From: Lacisediminihabitans profunda
GTDB lineage: Bacteria > Actinomycetota > Actinomycetes > Actinomycetales > Microbacteriaceae
NCBI RefSeq assembly: GCF_008040105.1
Contig: NZ_VRMG01000004.1
Span: forward strand, 62,001 to 126,000
Direction: 5' to 3'
DNA: 64,000 nucleotides
Part shown: one piece after another, positions 26,148 through 34,872 of the stretch
Layout: each line of letters starts with the position of its first letter
How positions within the stretch are numbered: position 1 is the first letter of the stretch
Notes under the pieces: model-generated
What the model saw: only the letters and a program-made list of their open reading frames with translations
What the model was told of the DNA's origin: nothing
Database searches by the model: none
Translations under genes and position numbers: made by a program

Positions 26148-27101
26148 TCAGACGAAGCGGATCTTCTCCTGGAGCTTGGCGCGGACCTCGAACAATTCGG
26201 CTCCCCCGGCGAGTGCGCGACCAGGCAGGCCATCGCGGAGGAGCGCCGAGAGGTACGACCGCTGCACGGCGACCCCCGCGGCCCCGCGCACATTGCCCAG
26301 GGAGACGATCGGCGCGTCCAGTTCGTCGTCGGGGAGCACAATCACAAGGGCGGTGAAGCGCACACGAACAGCGCGGACGAGGGCCTTGGCTCGAAGGCCG
26401 AGCTGGTGCATGGGGCGATCCTCGGTGAGGTCGAAGGTGTCGACGGCGCCGACCAGCTCGCCGCGCCGCACGCGCACCGGGGCGCCGTAGTCCTCGGAGA
26501 GGATCGCGAAGAGCCCTGTCGGGCCCAGCACGACGTGATCGATCTTGTTCTCCGGGTCGCCGGTGGCCACGTCGTGCCAGATCGTATAGCCGATACCGAG
26601 CAACGAGAGAGTGCGGGCCGTGGCCTCCTCGGCGAGAGCGTCGGCGAGAATGTGGCGGATCTCTCGCGGCGCGCCCCTGACGAGGGCCGGGTCGTAGGGG
26701 TTCGCGAGTTCTTCGCCGCGGCCCACCCATTCGCGCATGAGGGCAAGGTAGCGTTCGCGTCGCCAGCCCCCGGGATGTCCGTAGGCGCGAGCACGCGGAC
26801 GGGTGTCCCGCTGCTTCGGTGCAGATCGGGGTGCCCAGGTGAACGAGCCGTCCCCCTCCGCGTCCTGGTCGACCGTCGTGGTTCGTGAGAAGCCGCCGCG
26901 ATCGTAGGCCTCGCGATCGGCCGGCGTGCCGATCCGCTCCCAGGCCAGCTGTACGGCGACGAAGCGTGCCGTACTCCCCCCGGTGTCCGGGTGGGACTCC
27001 CGCAGCAGCCTTCGATACGCGCGCCGGAGGTCGTCCTCGCTCGCGGAGGGGCTCACCCCGAGCACCTCGTACGGCGTTGCCGAGATTGGGCTGTCTGGCA
27101 T
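26148..27101 (-). CDS. J-domain protein fused to a NERD-like domain
   Basis: A 317-residue protein. The N-terminus is a J domain (about 9-66) with the HPD tripeptide at 37-39, which would stimulate a DnaK ATPase. After a basic linker the C-terminal half (about 130-300) resembles the NERD nuclease-related domain: ENKIDHVVLGPTGLFAI matches its core strand. The lysine that normally follows in the PD-(D/E)xK motif is replaced (ILSEDYG), so nuclease activity is doubtful. ATG 27101 is preferred because an AGAAAG stretch precedes it and the J domain starts there. A chaperone adaptor directed to nucleic acid is one reading of the fusion. Confidence 0.78.
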   Translation of the reverse strand: MPDSPISATPYEVLGVSPSASEDDLRRAYRRLLRESHPDTGGSTARFVAVQLAWERIGTPADREAYDRGGFSRTTTVDQDAEGDGSFTWAPRSAPKQRDTRPRARAYGHPGGWRRERYLALMREWVGRGEELANPYDPALVRGAPREIRHILADALAEEATARTLSLLGIGYTIWHDVATGDPENKIDHVVLGPTGLFAILSEDYGAPVRVRRGELVGAVDTFDLTEDRPMHQLGLRAKALVRAVRVRFTALVIVLPDDELDAPIVSLGNVRGAAGVAVQRSYLSALLRDGLPGRALAGGAELFEVRAKLQEKIRFV

Positions 27102-27415
27102 GGGTTCTTTCTGGCCGGGGCGCGTCGGTCGCGCCGGGAACGCTGTCGAGAATATCGAACCGACCCTGTGACCCGGATGGCGGGGAGCGGTCCCAGCGTA
27201 GGGCATTCGATTGCGGTCTCCCCGCCCGCGCGACCGGATCATAGTTCCGAACCGCTCACGGGGATATCACAGTTACCCGAGAGAAAGCATCCTCAACATT
27301 GGAGTCCTCACACGAATGGCGCGTGCCCTTTTCCTGCCCCCGGGCGTGCGATTAGCGTCGAAAGGGTAAGTAACCACATCGGAATGTACAGAGATTCGCT
27401 GAGTCAGGGGAAACA
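27102..27415. other. 314-bp divergent intergenic region
   Basis: Separates the J-domain/NERD gene from the membrane protein at 27416. I see no repeat, operator or small gene. The right side is noticeably less GC-rich, as expected for promoters. Confidence 0.5.
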
Positions 27416-27913
27416 ATGACATCGAGTACTGAAACCGCAGAACGAACGACCGCCGAAACCTTATCGGCACAGGAAGCATCGAGCGAGCACGTAACCACGC
27501 AACTGCACGCCAGAGCGCTTCGCCTCCAATTGGAAAGTCGGCGCGCGGCGATGGGGATCGGGGTGGCCGCGATAGCGGCGATCCACGTTCTCGACCTTCC
27601 GGGCAAGCTCAAGGAAACGCCGTACCTCGGGTACCTCTACATTGTTCTCATTGTGGCGGCGCTCGTGATCGCGGAACGGCTGTTCACCGTCGCGACGAAG
27701 CTCGACTACCTCGCGGCCGGGGCCCTCGCGGCCGCGGTCATCGTGGCATTCGTGATCAATCGCACGGTCGGGATGCCGGGCGCGACGGACGACATCGGCA
27801 ACTGGCTCGAGCCGCTCGGACTTCTCTCCCTCGTAGTTGAAGTGTTCGTGGTGTGGCAGTCCGTCGCCGCGGTGAGGGCGATACGTCGCCTCCGCGCACT
27901 CGAGATCGCCTGA
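27416..27913 (+). CDS. Hypothetical four-helix membrane protein
   Basis: A 165-residue protein with a polar Thr/Glu-rich N-terminus (about 1-45), then four hydrophobic segments (about 46-60, 71-91, 97-117 and 127-150) and a basic C-terminal tail (RAIRRLRALE). AGGGG precedes the ATG. Codon use is typical of the window. No family recognised; the neighbours give no clue. Confidence 0.7.
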   Translation: MTSSTETAERTTAETLSAQEASSEHVTTQLHARALRLQLESRRAAMGIGVAAIAAIHVLDLPGKLKETPYLGYLYIVLIVAALVIAERLFTVATKLDYLAAGALAAAVIVAFVINRTVGMPGATDDIGNWLEPLGLLSLVVEVFVVWQSVAAVRAIRRLRALEIA

Positions 27914-28019
27914 CCGAAGGGTCGCACGGCCGAACGGCCGCGTCAGACCGGCATCTCCCGAACACTCGGATATCTCGAATTCTGGGAATACCGGCCGAGG
28001 CGCGGCCGTTCGCTATCGC

Positions 28020-28502
28020 ATGGCCATCAACGACATCCCCATCACCACCATCGACGGACAGACCACCTCGCTTGGCGCCTATCAGGACAAGGTGTTGCTC
28101 ATCGTGAACGTCGCCTCCCGGTGCGGGCTTGCCCCGCAGTACGAGAAGCTCGAGGCCTTGCAGAAGAAGTATGGCGAGAAGGGTTTCACCGTGCTGGGCT
28201 TCCCCAGCAACCAGTTCCTGCAGGAGCTGAGCAGCGAGGACGCCATCAAGGAGTATTGCTCCACCACGTGGGGTGTCACCTTCCCGATGTTCGAAAAAAT
28301 CAAGGTGAACGGCCGCTCGCAGCACCCGCTTTACGCGGAACTCGTCAAGACCGCGGATGCTGACGGCCACGCGGGCAAGGTCAAGTGGAATTTCGAGAAG
28401 TTCGTCGTTACCCCGTCCGGGGACGTGCACCGCTTCCGTTCGGCCACGGAGCCGGACGACCCGGCCATCGTGGGACTGATCGAGGAATCGCTCCCTCAGT
28501 AG
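28020..28502 (+). CDS. Glutathione peroxidase-family thiol peroxidase
   Basis: A 160-residue peroxidase of the GPx/BtuE family, which in bacteria usually reduces H2O2 or lipid hydroperoxides with thioredoxin or mycothiol-linked thiols rather than glutathione. The peroxidatic Cys35 lies in VASRCGLAPQY. Gln65 in GFPSNQF and the Trp-Asn of KVKWNFEKF complete the catalytic tetrad. Cys80 is a candidate resolving cysteine. No selenocysteine. The gene stands alone; its stop codon lies within the first unit of a small tandem repeat. Confidence 0.93.
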   Translation: MAINDIPITTIDGQTTSLGAYQDKVLLIVNVASRCGLAPQYEKLEALQKKYGEKGFTVLGFPSNQFLQELSSEDAIKEYCSTTWGVTFPMFEKIKVNGRSQHPLYAELVKTADADGHAGKVKWNFEKFVVTPSGDVHRFRSATEPDDPAIVGLIEESLPQ

Positions 28503-28545
28503 CGAGCCGGGCTGTAGCGAGCCGGGCTCAGTAGCGAGCCGGGCT
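28499..28545 (+). repeat. 15-bp tandem repeat at the 3' end of the peroxidase gene
   Basis: GTAGCGAGCCGGGCT occurs three times, the last separated by two extra bases. The first copy supplies the TAG stop codon. Confidence 0.9.
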
Positions 28546-28617
28546 GTCCCTGCGCTCGCGCGGAGCGGCGGGGGGACCCCGCACAAGGTGTGTCAAGTCA
28601 CGGACGCGCACGCCCGA

Positions 28618-29058
28618 TCATCGGTCGCTCCCCCGCACCGGAAACCTGTAGTCATCGGGTGCCAGCCAGCGCACACCGCGGCGATGGCTGAGAAGGAAGC
28701 CGCGCACCCGCACGCCCGTTTCGCCGAATTGTTCGTCGATGGCCCGTGCCCACGCCGTGTCGGCCGGGGTGACGGCCTGGTCGGCGAACCGCTCGATCAC
28801 GACGATGACCGAGGACGCGGCCACAGACTCCATGGCGGCGGAGATGCCCTCAGCGAGGGTGCTGACCGATGCGTCCGGACGAGTCGGCGGATCTCCGACG
28901 GGGATGATGAGCGGCAGTTGGACCTGATGCTCGTCGAGGAAGAGGAACCAGAGCTGCCTCCGGCAGGCGCGCCCCACGAGAGCGGAGACCCTCTGCTCGA
29001 CAAGGGCGTCGGTGGTGAGCGGCTGCAGGAGCGACTCGTTGTAGGTCGGTGGCTTCAT
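28618..29058 (-). CDS. Hypothetical protein (146 aa)
   Basis: A soluble protein from the ATG at 29058. The sequence alternates strands and helices (QLWFLFLDEHQVQLPLIIPV, then SVIVVIERFADQAVTPADTA) and ends with RRGVRWLAPDDYRF. High third-position GC in this frame supports coding. The pattern resembles short actinobacterial proteins that report a value with an upper and lower bound, but no family can be named. It is followed downstream by the peroxidase-side repeat and converges on the peroxidase gene. Confidence 0.6.
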   Translation of the reverse strand: MKPPTYNESLLQPLTTDALVEQRVSALVGRACRRQLWFLFLDEHQVQLPLIIPVGDPPTRPDASVSTLAEGISAAMESVAASSVIVVIERFADQAVTPADTAWARAIDEQFGETGVRVRGFLLSHRRGVRWLAPDDYRFPVRGSDR

Positions 29059-29352
29059 GGCGCAATGATGGTCGCCGCGGTGACACGGCGGAGGCTCCCG
29101 GGCGGGATCGGTGCACGGGCAGCGCCCAAAGCGTAACTGGGAGGAGGAGGCCGCCTGCACGCAGCCGAGGACCGTCGATCTGATTCCCGTCGCGAAGCGT
29201 CAGCAGCGTCGTGCGTTTGAGCGGCAGCGGAGCGGGGCGGAGAGCTTCCTCGCGTCGTCGCGTCCGACGGATGAGGCGTGGGTGACGAGGGCGACGACCG
29301 CGGCGCCCCCGGTGCGGGCGCGAGGCGATCCCGTCCGTCGCCGGGCGCTCGG

Positions 29353-29718
29353 TCAGTTCGGGCCGGGGACGCTCGCGAAGACGAGGGACACGGCGCCCCA
29401 CCAGACGAGCAGCTCGACCACGATGCCGGTCAGGGGCAGCCACCAGGTCATCCGTCGTCGCACCAGGCGAACGACCGTGAGCACGAGGGTGACGAGCATG
29501 ACGACGCTCGGCCCGATCATGGCGATGAGCCAGCCGCCGGTGAGCTGCGGCAGGTTGCACTCCCTGCTGCCTCCGCACGAGTCGGCGGCCATCACGAGGA
29601 AGATCGACGACAGCGAGACGAGCGCGCCGATCCCGAGCCCGAGCAGCGTGAGCAGGATCGACAGCACGAGGTCCCAGACGATGATGGGGCGACGCAGGGC
29701 GGGAACGATGACACTCAC
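29353..29718 (-). CDS. Hypothetical three-to-four-helix membrane protein
   Basis: A 121-residue membrane protein with hydrophobic segments at about 13-45, 62-85 and 92-115. Between the first two is a short extracytoplasmic loop with two cysteines (ADSCGGSRECN) that may form a disulphide. No family recognised. It lies 83 bp downstream of a 51-codon gene in the same orientation and may be co-transcribed. Confidence 0.7.
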   Translation of the reverse strand: MSVIVPALRRPIIVWDLVLSILLTLLGLGIGALVSLSSIFLVMAADSCGGSRECNLPQLTGGWLIAMIGPSVVMLVTLVLTVVRLVRRRMTWWLPLTGIVVELLVWWGAVSLVFASVPGPN

Positions 29719-29801
29719 TTCTGGTTGACGCTCACTTCCGCTCGACGGTGCCGGTCGGATCTGGCGGCCGGATGCTCCACCCTACGACAGGCGTCGTCGG
29801 A

Positions 29802-29957
29802 TCAGTCCGTGGAGTACCAAGAGGGATCGTCCGCCTCGCGATCCTCCGATTCCAGGGCCCCGTCCGGCACGTACGCGCCCACGATCGCCTCGAATTGTGC
29901 CGTCGTCGTCGGCACCTGGAGGAGCGGCGTCGGAGCGTCGTCGAAATGCTTGCCCAT
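29802..29957 (-). CDS. Small acidic hypothetical protein (51 aa)
   Basis: ATG at 29957 with GAGAGACGAGAG just upstream. The peptide starts MGKHFDDAPTPLLQVPTTTA, continues QFEAIVGAYVPDGALESEDR and ends DDPSWYSTD. Third positions are GC-rich only in this frame, and the peptide is not repetitive, unlike the overlapping frames. No family recognised. It shares orientation with the membrane protein gene downstream. Confidence 0.5.
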   Translation of the reverse strand: MGKHFDDAPTPLLQVPTTTAQFEAIVGAYVPDGALESEDREADDPSWYSTD

Positions 29958-30105
29958 GGCTCTCGTCTCTCACTGGGGTTGACCGCTCTCGGCGGCAACA
30001 ATTCTGCTGGTCATTGCACCCTGCGCCACTGGGCCCTGTTGCCGCAACGGTTGTCACATGAACACGGGGTGAATTCGGAGGGGATTCGGTGCTACCAAGA
30101 CCGGC

Positions 30106-31872
30106 TCAGACGCCGCCTCCGCCCCCGCCGCCTCCCCCGCCGCCAGACACCGCACCGCCACCCGATCCGCCGCTCGACGCACTGTAGGCGGATGAGGCGC
30201 TCACCGAAACCGAGCCGATGCTGTTGGCGAAGAGCGCGGCGTTGAAGGCGCTTCGGCCCGCGTACCAGGTGGGCTGCTGGCCGAGCTCCTCGTAGTAGCG
30301 GCCGAGCTCCCTGGCCCACTCCTTCTCGTTGCCGAACAGGACGGCATAGGGAAGCAGCCTCTCGTTGAGCTTCACGAGCTGGGCCTTGTCGTCGGTGGCT
30401 ATCGGCGCCCGCTCTGCGCCCTGCGGGGACTGGAGGTAGCGCAGCCGGTCGGCCTCGGCGAGCGAGATGTACATGTCCAGGCCCTTGAGGTACTCGCGCA
30501 GTTCCGCGCCTCGCGGCTCGAGCGGAACGTGGGAGACGGCGACGACCGTGACGACGAAACCGAGGATGCCGACGCCGATGAACACGCCGGGCGCGATGCC
30601 TCCCACGGCGTCGCCGAGGGCCAGGGCACCGAAGAGGAAGCTGACGGCGCCAGCGGCGACGGAGGCCGCGACGACCAGGAACATGCGCGCGGCGGGGAGT
30701 CGTCGACGGTACCCGTCGGATGTCGCATCCGAACGCACCCTGCGCATGAGGGCCGTGATGCGTTTCACAGCCCGCTGGTCGGGCTTCTTCAGAGTTCGCT
30801 GCTCGCCCGGGGTGAGCGAATCCCCGAAGAGCGCATGCAGGAATTCCGTCTCGTCGGGGTTGGCCCCCTTGGCAGTGATGAACTCGAGCGCGAATCCCGG
30901 CTTGCTACTGAAGCCGGTGGGCTCCACCTCCAGCACGCGCAGCCTGCCAGACACCGCGAGGTCGAGGATCTGGGCCGGGTTCGCCTTCGCCGCCTTGCCC
31001 GCGATCGTGGAAGACAGAAGCAGCGGCACTCCCTTCGGCGGAAGGTACTCGGGAATGATGATGCCCCGGCCGGGTGCATCGCGCAGGCGGGTGAGCCTCA
31101 GCACGATGGCCCCGATCGCCGCAGCGATCGCACCGAGGGCGCCCAGCAGCGACAGGCTCGGCCAGGGGGCGGCGAAGAACCCGCTGTCACGCGGGGTGAA
31201 GGTGCCGGGGGCGAAGCCGATTGCGAAGGTGAGATTCTGCCGCGGTCCGAGGTTCTTCGCCGTGAAGGCGAATCCGTCGTCGGTCCTGGCGATCGTCGCC
31301 GGGCCGGTTGCGCCCGCGACGCCGGAGGCGGCATCCGCCTTGCCCGTGAGTCTGGGCAGGAGCGACGGCGCCAGGTGCACCGTGGCGGTGACCTCCCCGA
31401 ACGGCTGTGCCCAGCCGGTACCGTTGGTGTCCCAGTAGAACTCGTCGGCCTTGGTGTCGGCGAAGTAGCGGGTCACGTTGTGCTGGGTGTAGGTGATCAC
31501 ATAGGTCTGCGAGCCGTGCACGAATGAGTCGGCGGCGATCGTCACGTCGAGGAACTCGTTGTTGCTCTTCGTCGTGAAGCCGCGCGGCCTGCCGTTGCCG
31601 TCGGTCACCGACGCGATCGCGAGGTCGGTGGGGTGCCCGTCGTAGGTGTCGACGAGCTCCCGGCGGATGCCGTGGTTCTGATCGGTCTGCGGGAAGACCG
31701 CCACGAGGGTCTCGACGACAGTGAGCACCGAGCGTCCAGCGTCGTCCCGACCGAGTGTGTACTGGCCATCGAAGCTCGAGAACGAGAAGTCGTCGACTCC
31801 GGCGGAGGCGGGGGCCGCGACCCCGAGCAGGATCGCCGCCGCGAGCATCGCCGTGACAATGAGTCGCTTCAT
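30106..31872 (-). CDS. DUF2207 family exported membrane protein
   Basis: A 588-residue protein of the DUF2207 type. The signal peptide (LIVTAMLAAAILLGVAAPAS) is followed by a beta-rich extracytoplasmic domain (about 25-230), one transmembrane helix, a cytoplasmic segment with DUF2207 features (VPLLLSSTIAGKAAKANPAQ), two further helices (about 395-445) and a C-terminal part ending in a serine- and glycine-rich tail (GGSGGG, then a run of eleven glycines). Family members are widespread and uncharacterised; a role in envelope quality control has been suggested by context only. Codon use is normal. Confidence 0.88.
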   Translation of the reverse strand: MKRLIVTAMLAAAILLGVAAPASAGVDDFSFSSFDGQYTLGRDDAGRSVLTVVETLVAVFPQTDQNHGIRRELVDTYDGHPTDLAIASVTDGNGRPRGFTTKSNNEFLDVTIAADSFVHGSQTYVITYTQHNVTRYFADTKADEFYWDTNGTGWAQPFGEVTATVHLAPSLLPRLTGKADAASGVAGATGPATIARTDDGFAFTAKNLGPRQNLTFAIGFAPGTFTPRDSGFFAAPWPSLSLLGALGAIAAAIGAIVLRLTRLRDAPGRGIIIPEYLPPKGVPLLLSSTIAGKAAKANPAQILDLAVSGRLRVLEVEPTGFSSKPGFALEFITAKGANPDETEFLHALFGDSLTPGEQRTLKKPDQRAVKRITALMRRVRSDATSDGYRRRLPAARMFLVVAASVAAGAVSFLFGALALGDAVGGIAPGVFIGVGILGFVVTVVAVSHVPLEPRGAELREYLKGLDMYISLAEADRLRYLQSPQGAERAPIATDDKAQLVKLNERLLPYAVLFGNEKEWARELGRYYEELGQQPTWYAGRSAFNAALFANSIGSVSVSASSAYSASSGGSGGGAVSGGGGGGGGGGGV

Positions 31873-31929
31873 GGCTGCCAGCGTAACGGCGTTCGCGGAC
31901 GGCGACAGGCCTTACGGCTCATGATCCAC

Positions 31930-31949
31930 GGGTGACTTTCGGCCCACGA
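31930..31949 (+). promoter_or_regulatory. DosR-like box K, upstream of the flavodoxin
   Basis: GGGTGACTTTCGGCCCACGA keeps the CTTTCGGCCC half exactly. CAGGGT at 31968-31973 follows 18 nt later as a -10 candidate; the flavodoxin starts at 32018 with a Shine-Dalgarno. Confidence 0.55.
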
Positions 31950-32017
31950 CGCGGTGCCGGGCGCTGTCAGGGTAGGGAAGGGTCGAGCGGCCCGTGCACC
32001 GAGCCTGAGGAGGAGCA

Positions 32018-32563
32018 ATGTCAGTTCTCATCGCCTACGCGAGCAAGTACGGTTCGACGGCGGAGATCGCCGAGCGCATCGCGGGGAAGCTCTGCGATCT
32101 CGGCCAGAACGCGCTCGCCGTGCCCGCCGAGGCGGCCGGCGACCCGACCGCCTACGACGCGATCATCGTCGGCAGCGCGGTCTATCTGGGCTCCTGGCGC
32201 AAGGAAGCCACCGACTTCGTGCGGCACAACCGCGCGACCCTGTCCGCTCGCCCCGTCTGGCTGTTCAGCAGCGGGCCGCTCGGCACGGAAACCACGGACA
32301 TCAACGGCAAGGACCTCGAGGTCGAGGCCAGGCCCAAGGAGATCGATGAGTTCGAGAGCGAGATCTCCCCGCGGGGATCGCACGTCTTCTTCGGCGTGCT
32401 CGATCCAGAGAAGCTCGCGGGGCGGGACCGGCTCATGCGGCGGTTGCCGCCCGTGCGAGAGATCCTGCCCGAGGGCGACTTCCGCAACTGGGACGAGGTG
32501 GATGCATGGGCGACCTCGATCGCCGACGAGCTCGCCCGGTCCACACCGTCGTCTACCGAGTGA
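32018..32563 (+). CDS. Flavodoxin-domain protein (HemG-like)
   Basis: A 181-residue flavodoxin. The FMN phosphate loop is YASKYGSTAEIAERIA (8-23), followed by typical strands DAIIVGSAVYLGSW and PVWLFSSGPLG. This is the long-chain menaquinone-dependent protoporphyrinogen oxidase/flavodoxin type common in actinobacteria. GAGGAG precedes the ATG. Members of this family appear in hypoxia or stress regulons, and box K upstream agrees. It overlaps the convergent GH4 gene by 11 bp. Confidence 0.9.
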   Translation: MSVLIAYASKYGSTAEIAERIAGKLCDLGQNALAVPAEAAGDPTAYDAIIVGSAVYLGSWRKEATDFVRHNRATLSARPVWLFSSGPLGTETTDINGKDLEVEARPKEIDEFESEISPRGSHVFFGVLDPEKLAGRDRLMRRLPPVREILPEGDFRNWDEVDAWATSIADELARSTPSSTE

Positions 32564-33911
32564 GCACTGCGGCGACCTCGGGGATGCGGTCGATGTAGCC
32601 GGCGAGCAGGCTTCGCGCCACCGTCACGGAGTCCACCAGCGGGTGCAGGGCGAAGGCCTTGAGGGCCTCATCACACGACCCCGTGATGGCGGCGGAGATC
32701 GTGTGCCGCTCGACCGCCTTCACCTGCTGCATGAGACCGATCTGGGCGAGTTCCGGCTGCGCGGTGGTCTGCGGATGCACGCCGTTGGCGTCCACCGTCG
32801 TCGGCACCTCGATCACGGCATCCGCCGGAAGCCCCTGGATGGTCGTGCCGTTGCGCACGTTGAGGATCATGGTCGCCCGCTCGTTGCGGGTGATCGCGGC
32901 CATCACGCCGAGCGCCACGCCCGCGTAGCCCTGGTGGCTGGGGTCCGTCTCGTGTTCGCGCGAGCTCGTCGGTGCGCCCTGCACGCCGCCCTTCGCCTCG
33001 GCCATGTAACTGGCACTGCGCGTCTCGACGGTCTCCCGCCACAGCTCAGCCGCCCCGTTGCCCGCCGCGATGGCGCGGTCGAAGAATTCGCCCTGGGTCT
33101 TCGCCAGGAAGTCTCCGCGCGTGATCTTCGAGTCCACGATGTTCCGCACGGCGTCGCGGTTGAAGTAGTAGTAGTACAGGTATTCGTTGGGGATCGCGCC
33201 CAGGCTGCGGATCCAGTCCGTGCCGAAGACGTGCCCCTCTTCCATCAGACCGAGTTTGGCGTCATCGGCGAGCAGTCCGGGCAGCACGTCCTCGCCGTTG
33301 TACATCACGCGGCGCATCCAGCCGAGGTGGTTGAGGCCCACGTAGTCCATCTGCACACGGGTGTGGTCGAGGCCGAGGAGCCCGGCGACGCGGCGGCCGA
33401 GCCCGGATGGCGTGTCGCAGATGCCGAGTACCCGGTCGCCCAGCACCGACTGCATGGCCTCGGTGATGATGCCGGCCGGGTTGGTGAAGTTCATCACGTA
33501 GGCGTTCGGCGCGAGCTCGCGCACGACCCGGGCGATGTTCATCATGACCGGGATGGTGCGGATCGCGTAGGCGAGTCCGCCCGGTCCCGTCGTCTCCTGA
33601 CCGAGCAGGTTGAGATCGAGTGCGACGTGCTCGTCGCAGCGGCGGGCCTCGAGTCCCCCGACCCGGATCGCGGCGAAGACGAAGTCGCTGCCCTCGATCG
33701 CTTTCTCGAGCGACAGCGTGGGGACGAGCCGCGGGGCGTCCTCGAATCCGGCCGCGAACTGTTCGAGGATCGCCGTCATCGACCGGAGCCGGTGCTCGTC
33801 GACATCGTAGAGCGCCACCTCGGTCACCCGCGGAAAGCCGCGGTCGCGAAGCAGGGCCTGGTAGACGTACGGGGTGCGGAAACCTCCGCCGCCGAGGATG
33901 CACAGTTTCAT
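32553..33911 (-). CDS. Glycoside hydrolase family 4 enzyme, 6-phospho-glycosidase-like
   Basis: A 452-residue NAD- and metal-dependent glycosidase of family GH4, acting by C3 oxidation and elimination. The NAD loop GGGGFRTPYVYQALL is at residues 7-21, the NFTNPAG motif at 141-147, and the diagnostic metal/substrate motif at 165-168 reads CDTP. Known GH4 signatures are CNVP (6-phospho-beta-glucosidase), CDMP (phospho-alpha-glucosidase) and CHSV/CHEV (alpha-galactosidase/glucuronidase); CDTP sits between these, so specificity is uncertain. The ATG overlaps the DeoR stop (ATGA). With the divergent PfkB kinase and ABC transporter it probably cleaves a phosphorylated glycoside. Confidence 0.88.
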   Translation of the reverse strand: MKLCILGGGGFRTPYVYQALLRDRGFPRVTEVALYDVDEHRLRSMTAILEQFAAGFEDAPRLVPTLSLEKAIEGSDFVFAAIRVGGLEARRCDEHVALDLNLLGQETTGPGGLAYAIRTIPVMMNIARVVRELAPNAYVMNFTNPAGIITEAMQSVLGDRVLGICDTPSGLGRRVAGLLGLDHTRVQMDYVGLNHLGWMRRVMYNGEDVLPGLLADDAKLGLMEEGHVFGTDWIRSLGAIPNEYLYYYYFNRDAVRNIVDSKITRGDFLAKTQGEFFDRAIAAGNGAAELWRETVETRSASYMAEAKGGVQGAPTSSREHETDPSHQGYAGVALGVMAAITRNERATMILNVRNGTTIQGLPADAVIEVPTTVDANGVHPQTTAQPELAQIGLMQQVKAVERHTISAAITGSCDEALKAFALHPLVDSVTVARSLLAGYIDRIPEVAAVLTR

Positions 33912-34684
33912 GCGATGATCACCTTTCCACCGGCTTCGCGGCATTTGTTCAGGGTCTGCTCGTTCGCGCCGGCGGTGGTGATGACCACGTCGACGTCGGC
34001 AAGGGAGCACAGCCGAAGGGCGCCGTTGCCCGGGAACTTGGCTTCGGAGGCGAGCAGGACGACCTTGTCGGCCGATTTGATCATCAAGTGTTTGATCGGT
34101 GCCTCGACCGCCATGTTGTCGACGACATGGCCGGAGGCCCGCACGCCGGTGCAGCTGAGGAACACGATGTCCGCGCTCACCTGGGCGAGGGCGAGTTCCG
34201 TGAGAGAGCCCACGAAGGAGCGATAGTTGCGTCGGAGAACACCCCCGAGCATCACGAGTCTCACGGTCGTGTCGTCCCTCAACTCGTCGAGAACGGCGAG
34301 GTTGCTGGTGATGATGGTGACCGGCCGACCGCGCAGCTCACGCGCGACGAGCGGCGTGGTGGTTCCGATATCCAGGATGATGACGCTCTCGTCTTCGACG
34401 AGGGCCGCCGCCTCCCGGGCGATCGCCTTCTTGAGCTGGAGGTCGGTGTCGATCGCGAAGGTGCCCTCGAGCGGGTCCTCCCCCGGTTCGCGCACGGTCT
34501 CGCCCGGGCGCAGCACCGCTCCGCCGTAGGTGCGGGTGAGTTCGCCGTTGCGGTCCAGCATGTCGAGATCGCGGCGGATGGTGGATTCGCTCACATCGAG
34601 CGCGCGGGCGAGTTCACTCACCGAGGCACCGCCGCCGGAGCGAAGCGCCTTGACAATCCGGTCCTGCCGCTGTTTGCCGATCAT
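33908..34684 (-). CDS. DeoR-family sugar-responsive repressor
   Basis: A 258-residue regulator. The N-terminal winged helix (about 5-57) includes ASVSELARALDVSESTIRRD, the DeoR signature; the C-terminal DeoRC domain (about 80-235) has the sugar-phosphate-binding DIGTT (IILDIGTTTP) and a following GG loop. Such repressors sense a phosphosugar of the pathway they control. It is coupled to the GH4 gene by an ATGA overlap and faces the kinase-transporter operon across a region with several inverted motifs. Confidence 0.92.
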   Translation of the reverse strand: MIGKQRQDRIVKALRSGGGASVSELARALDVSESTIRRDLDMLDRNGELTRTYGGAVLRPGETVREPGEDPLEGTFAIDTDLQLKKAIAREAAALVEDESVIILDIGTTTPLVARELRGRPVTIITSNLAVLDELRDDTTVRLVMLGGVLRRNYRSFVGSLTELALAQVSADIVFLSCTGVRASGHVVDNMAVEAPIKHLMIKSADKVVLLASEAKFPGNGALRLCSLADVDVVITTAGANEQTLNKCREAGGKVIIA

Positions 34685-34710
34685 GGGATCAGCCTACGGG
34701 ACGGATGAAG

Positions 34711-34737
34711 GAGTTTGCTCGTTCATGATCGAGTTTC
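34711..34737. promoter_or_regulatory. Candidate DeoR operator 1
   Basis: GAGTTTGCTCGTTCATGATC then GAGTTTC: contains CTCG/CGAG arms around a near-symmetric TTCATGAT core and the motif TGATCGAGTTT. It lies just upstream of the regulator start at 34684. Confidence 0.45.
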
Positions 34738-34749
34738 TGGGCCAAGATG

Positions 34750-34770
34750 GTCAAACTTTACAAACTTGAC
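34750..34770. promoter_or_regulatory. Candidate operator with GTCAA/TTGAC arms
   Basis: GTCAA and TTGAC flank ACTTTACAAAC. It lies in the middle of the divergent region and may belong to a promoter or to the DeoR or a LacI-like site. Confidence 0.35.
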
Positions 34771-34825
34771 GCAGTTTCGACGTACGATCGTCACATCAGA
34801 TCCGCAGACTGGATAAAACCTGCGC

Positions 34826-34836
34826 AAACTCGATCA
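34826..34836. promoter_or_regulatory. Candidate DeoR operator 2
   Basis: AAACTCGATCA is the exact inverse of TGATCGAGTTT in operator 1. The two sites bracket the divergent promoters about 90 bp apart, suggesting looping. Confidence 0.45.
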
Positions 34837-34872
34837 CCGATGATTGCGCCGATCTCATACCTCTGGAGTCTC

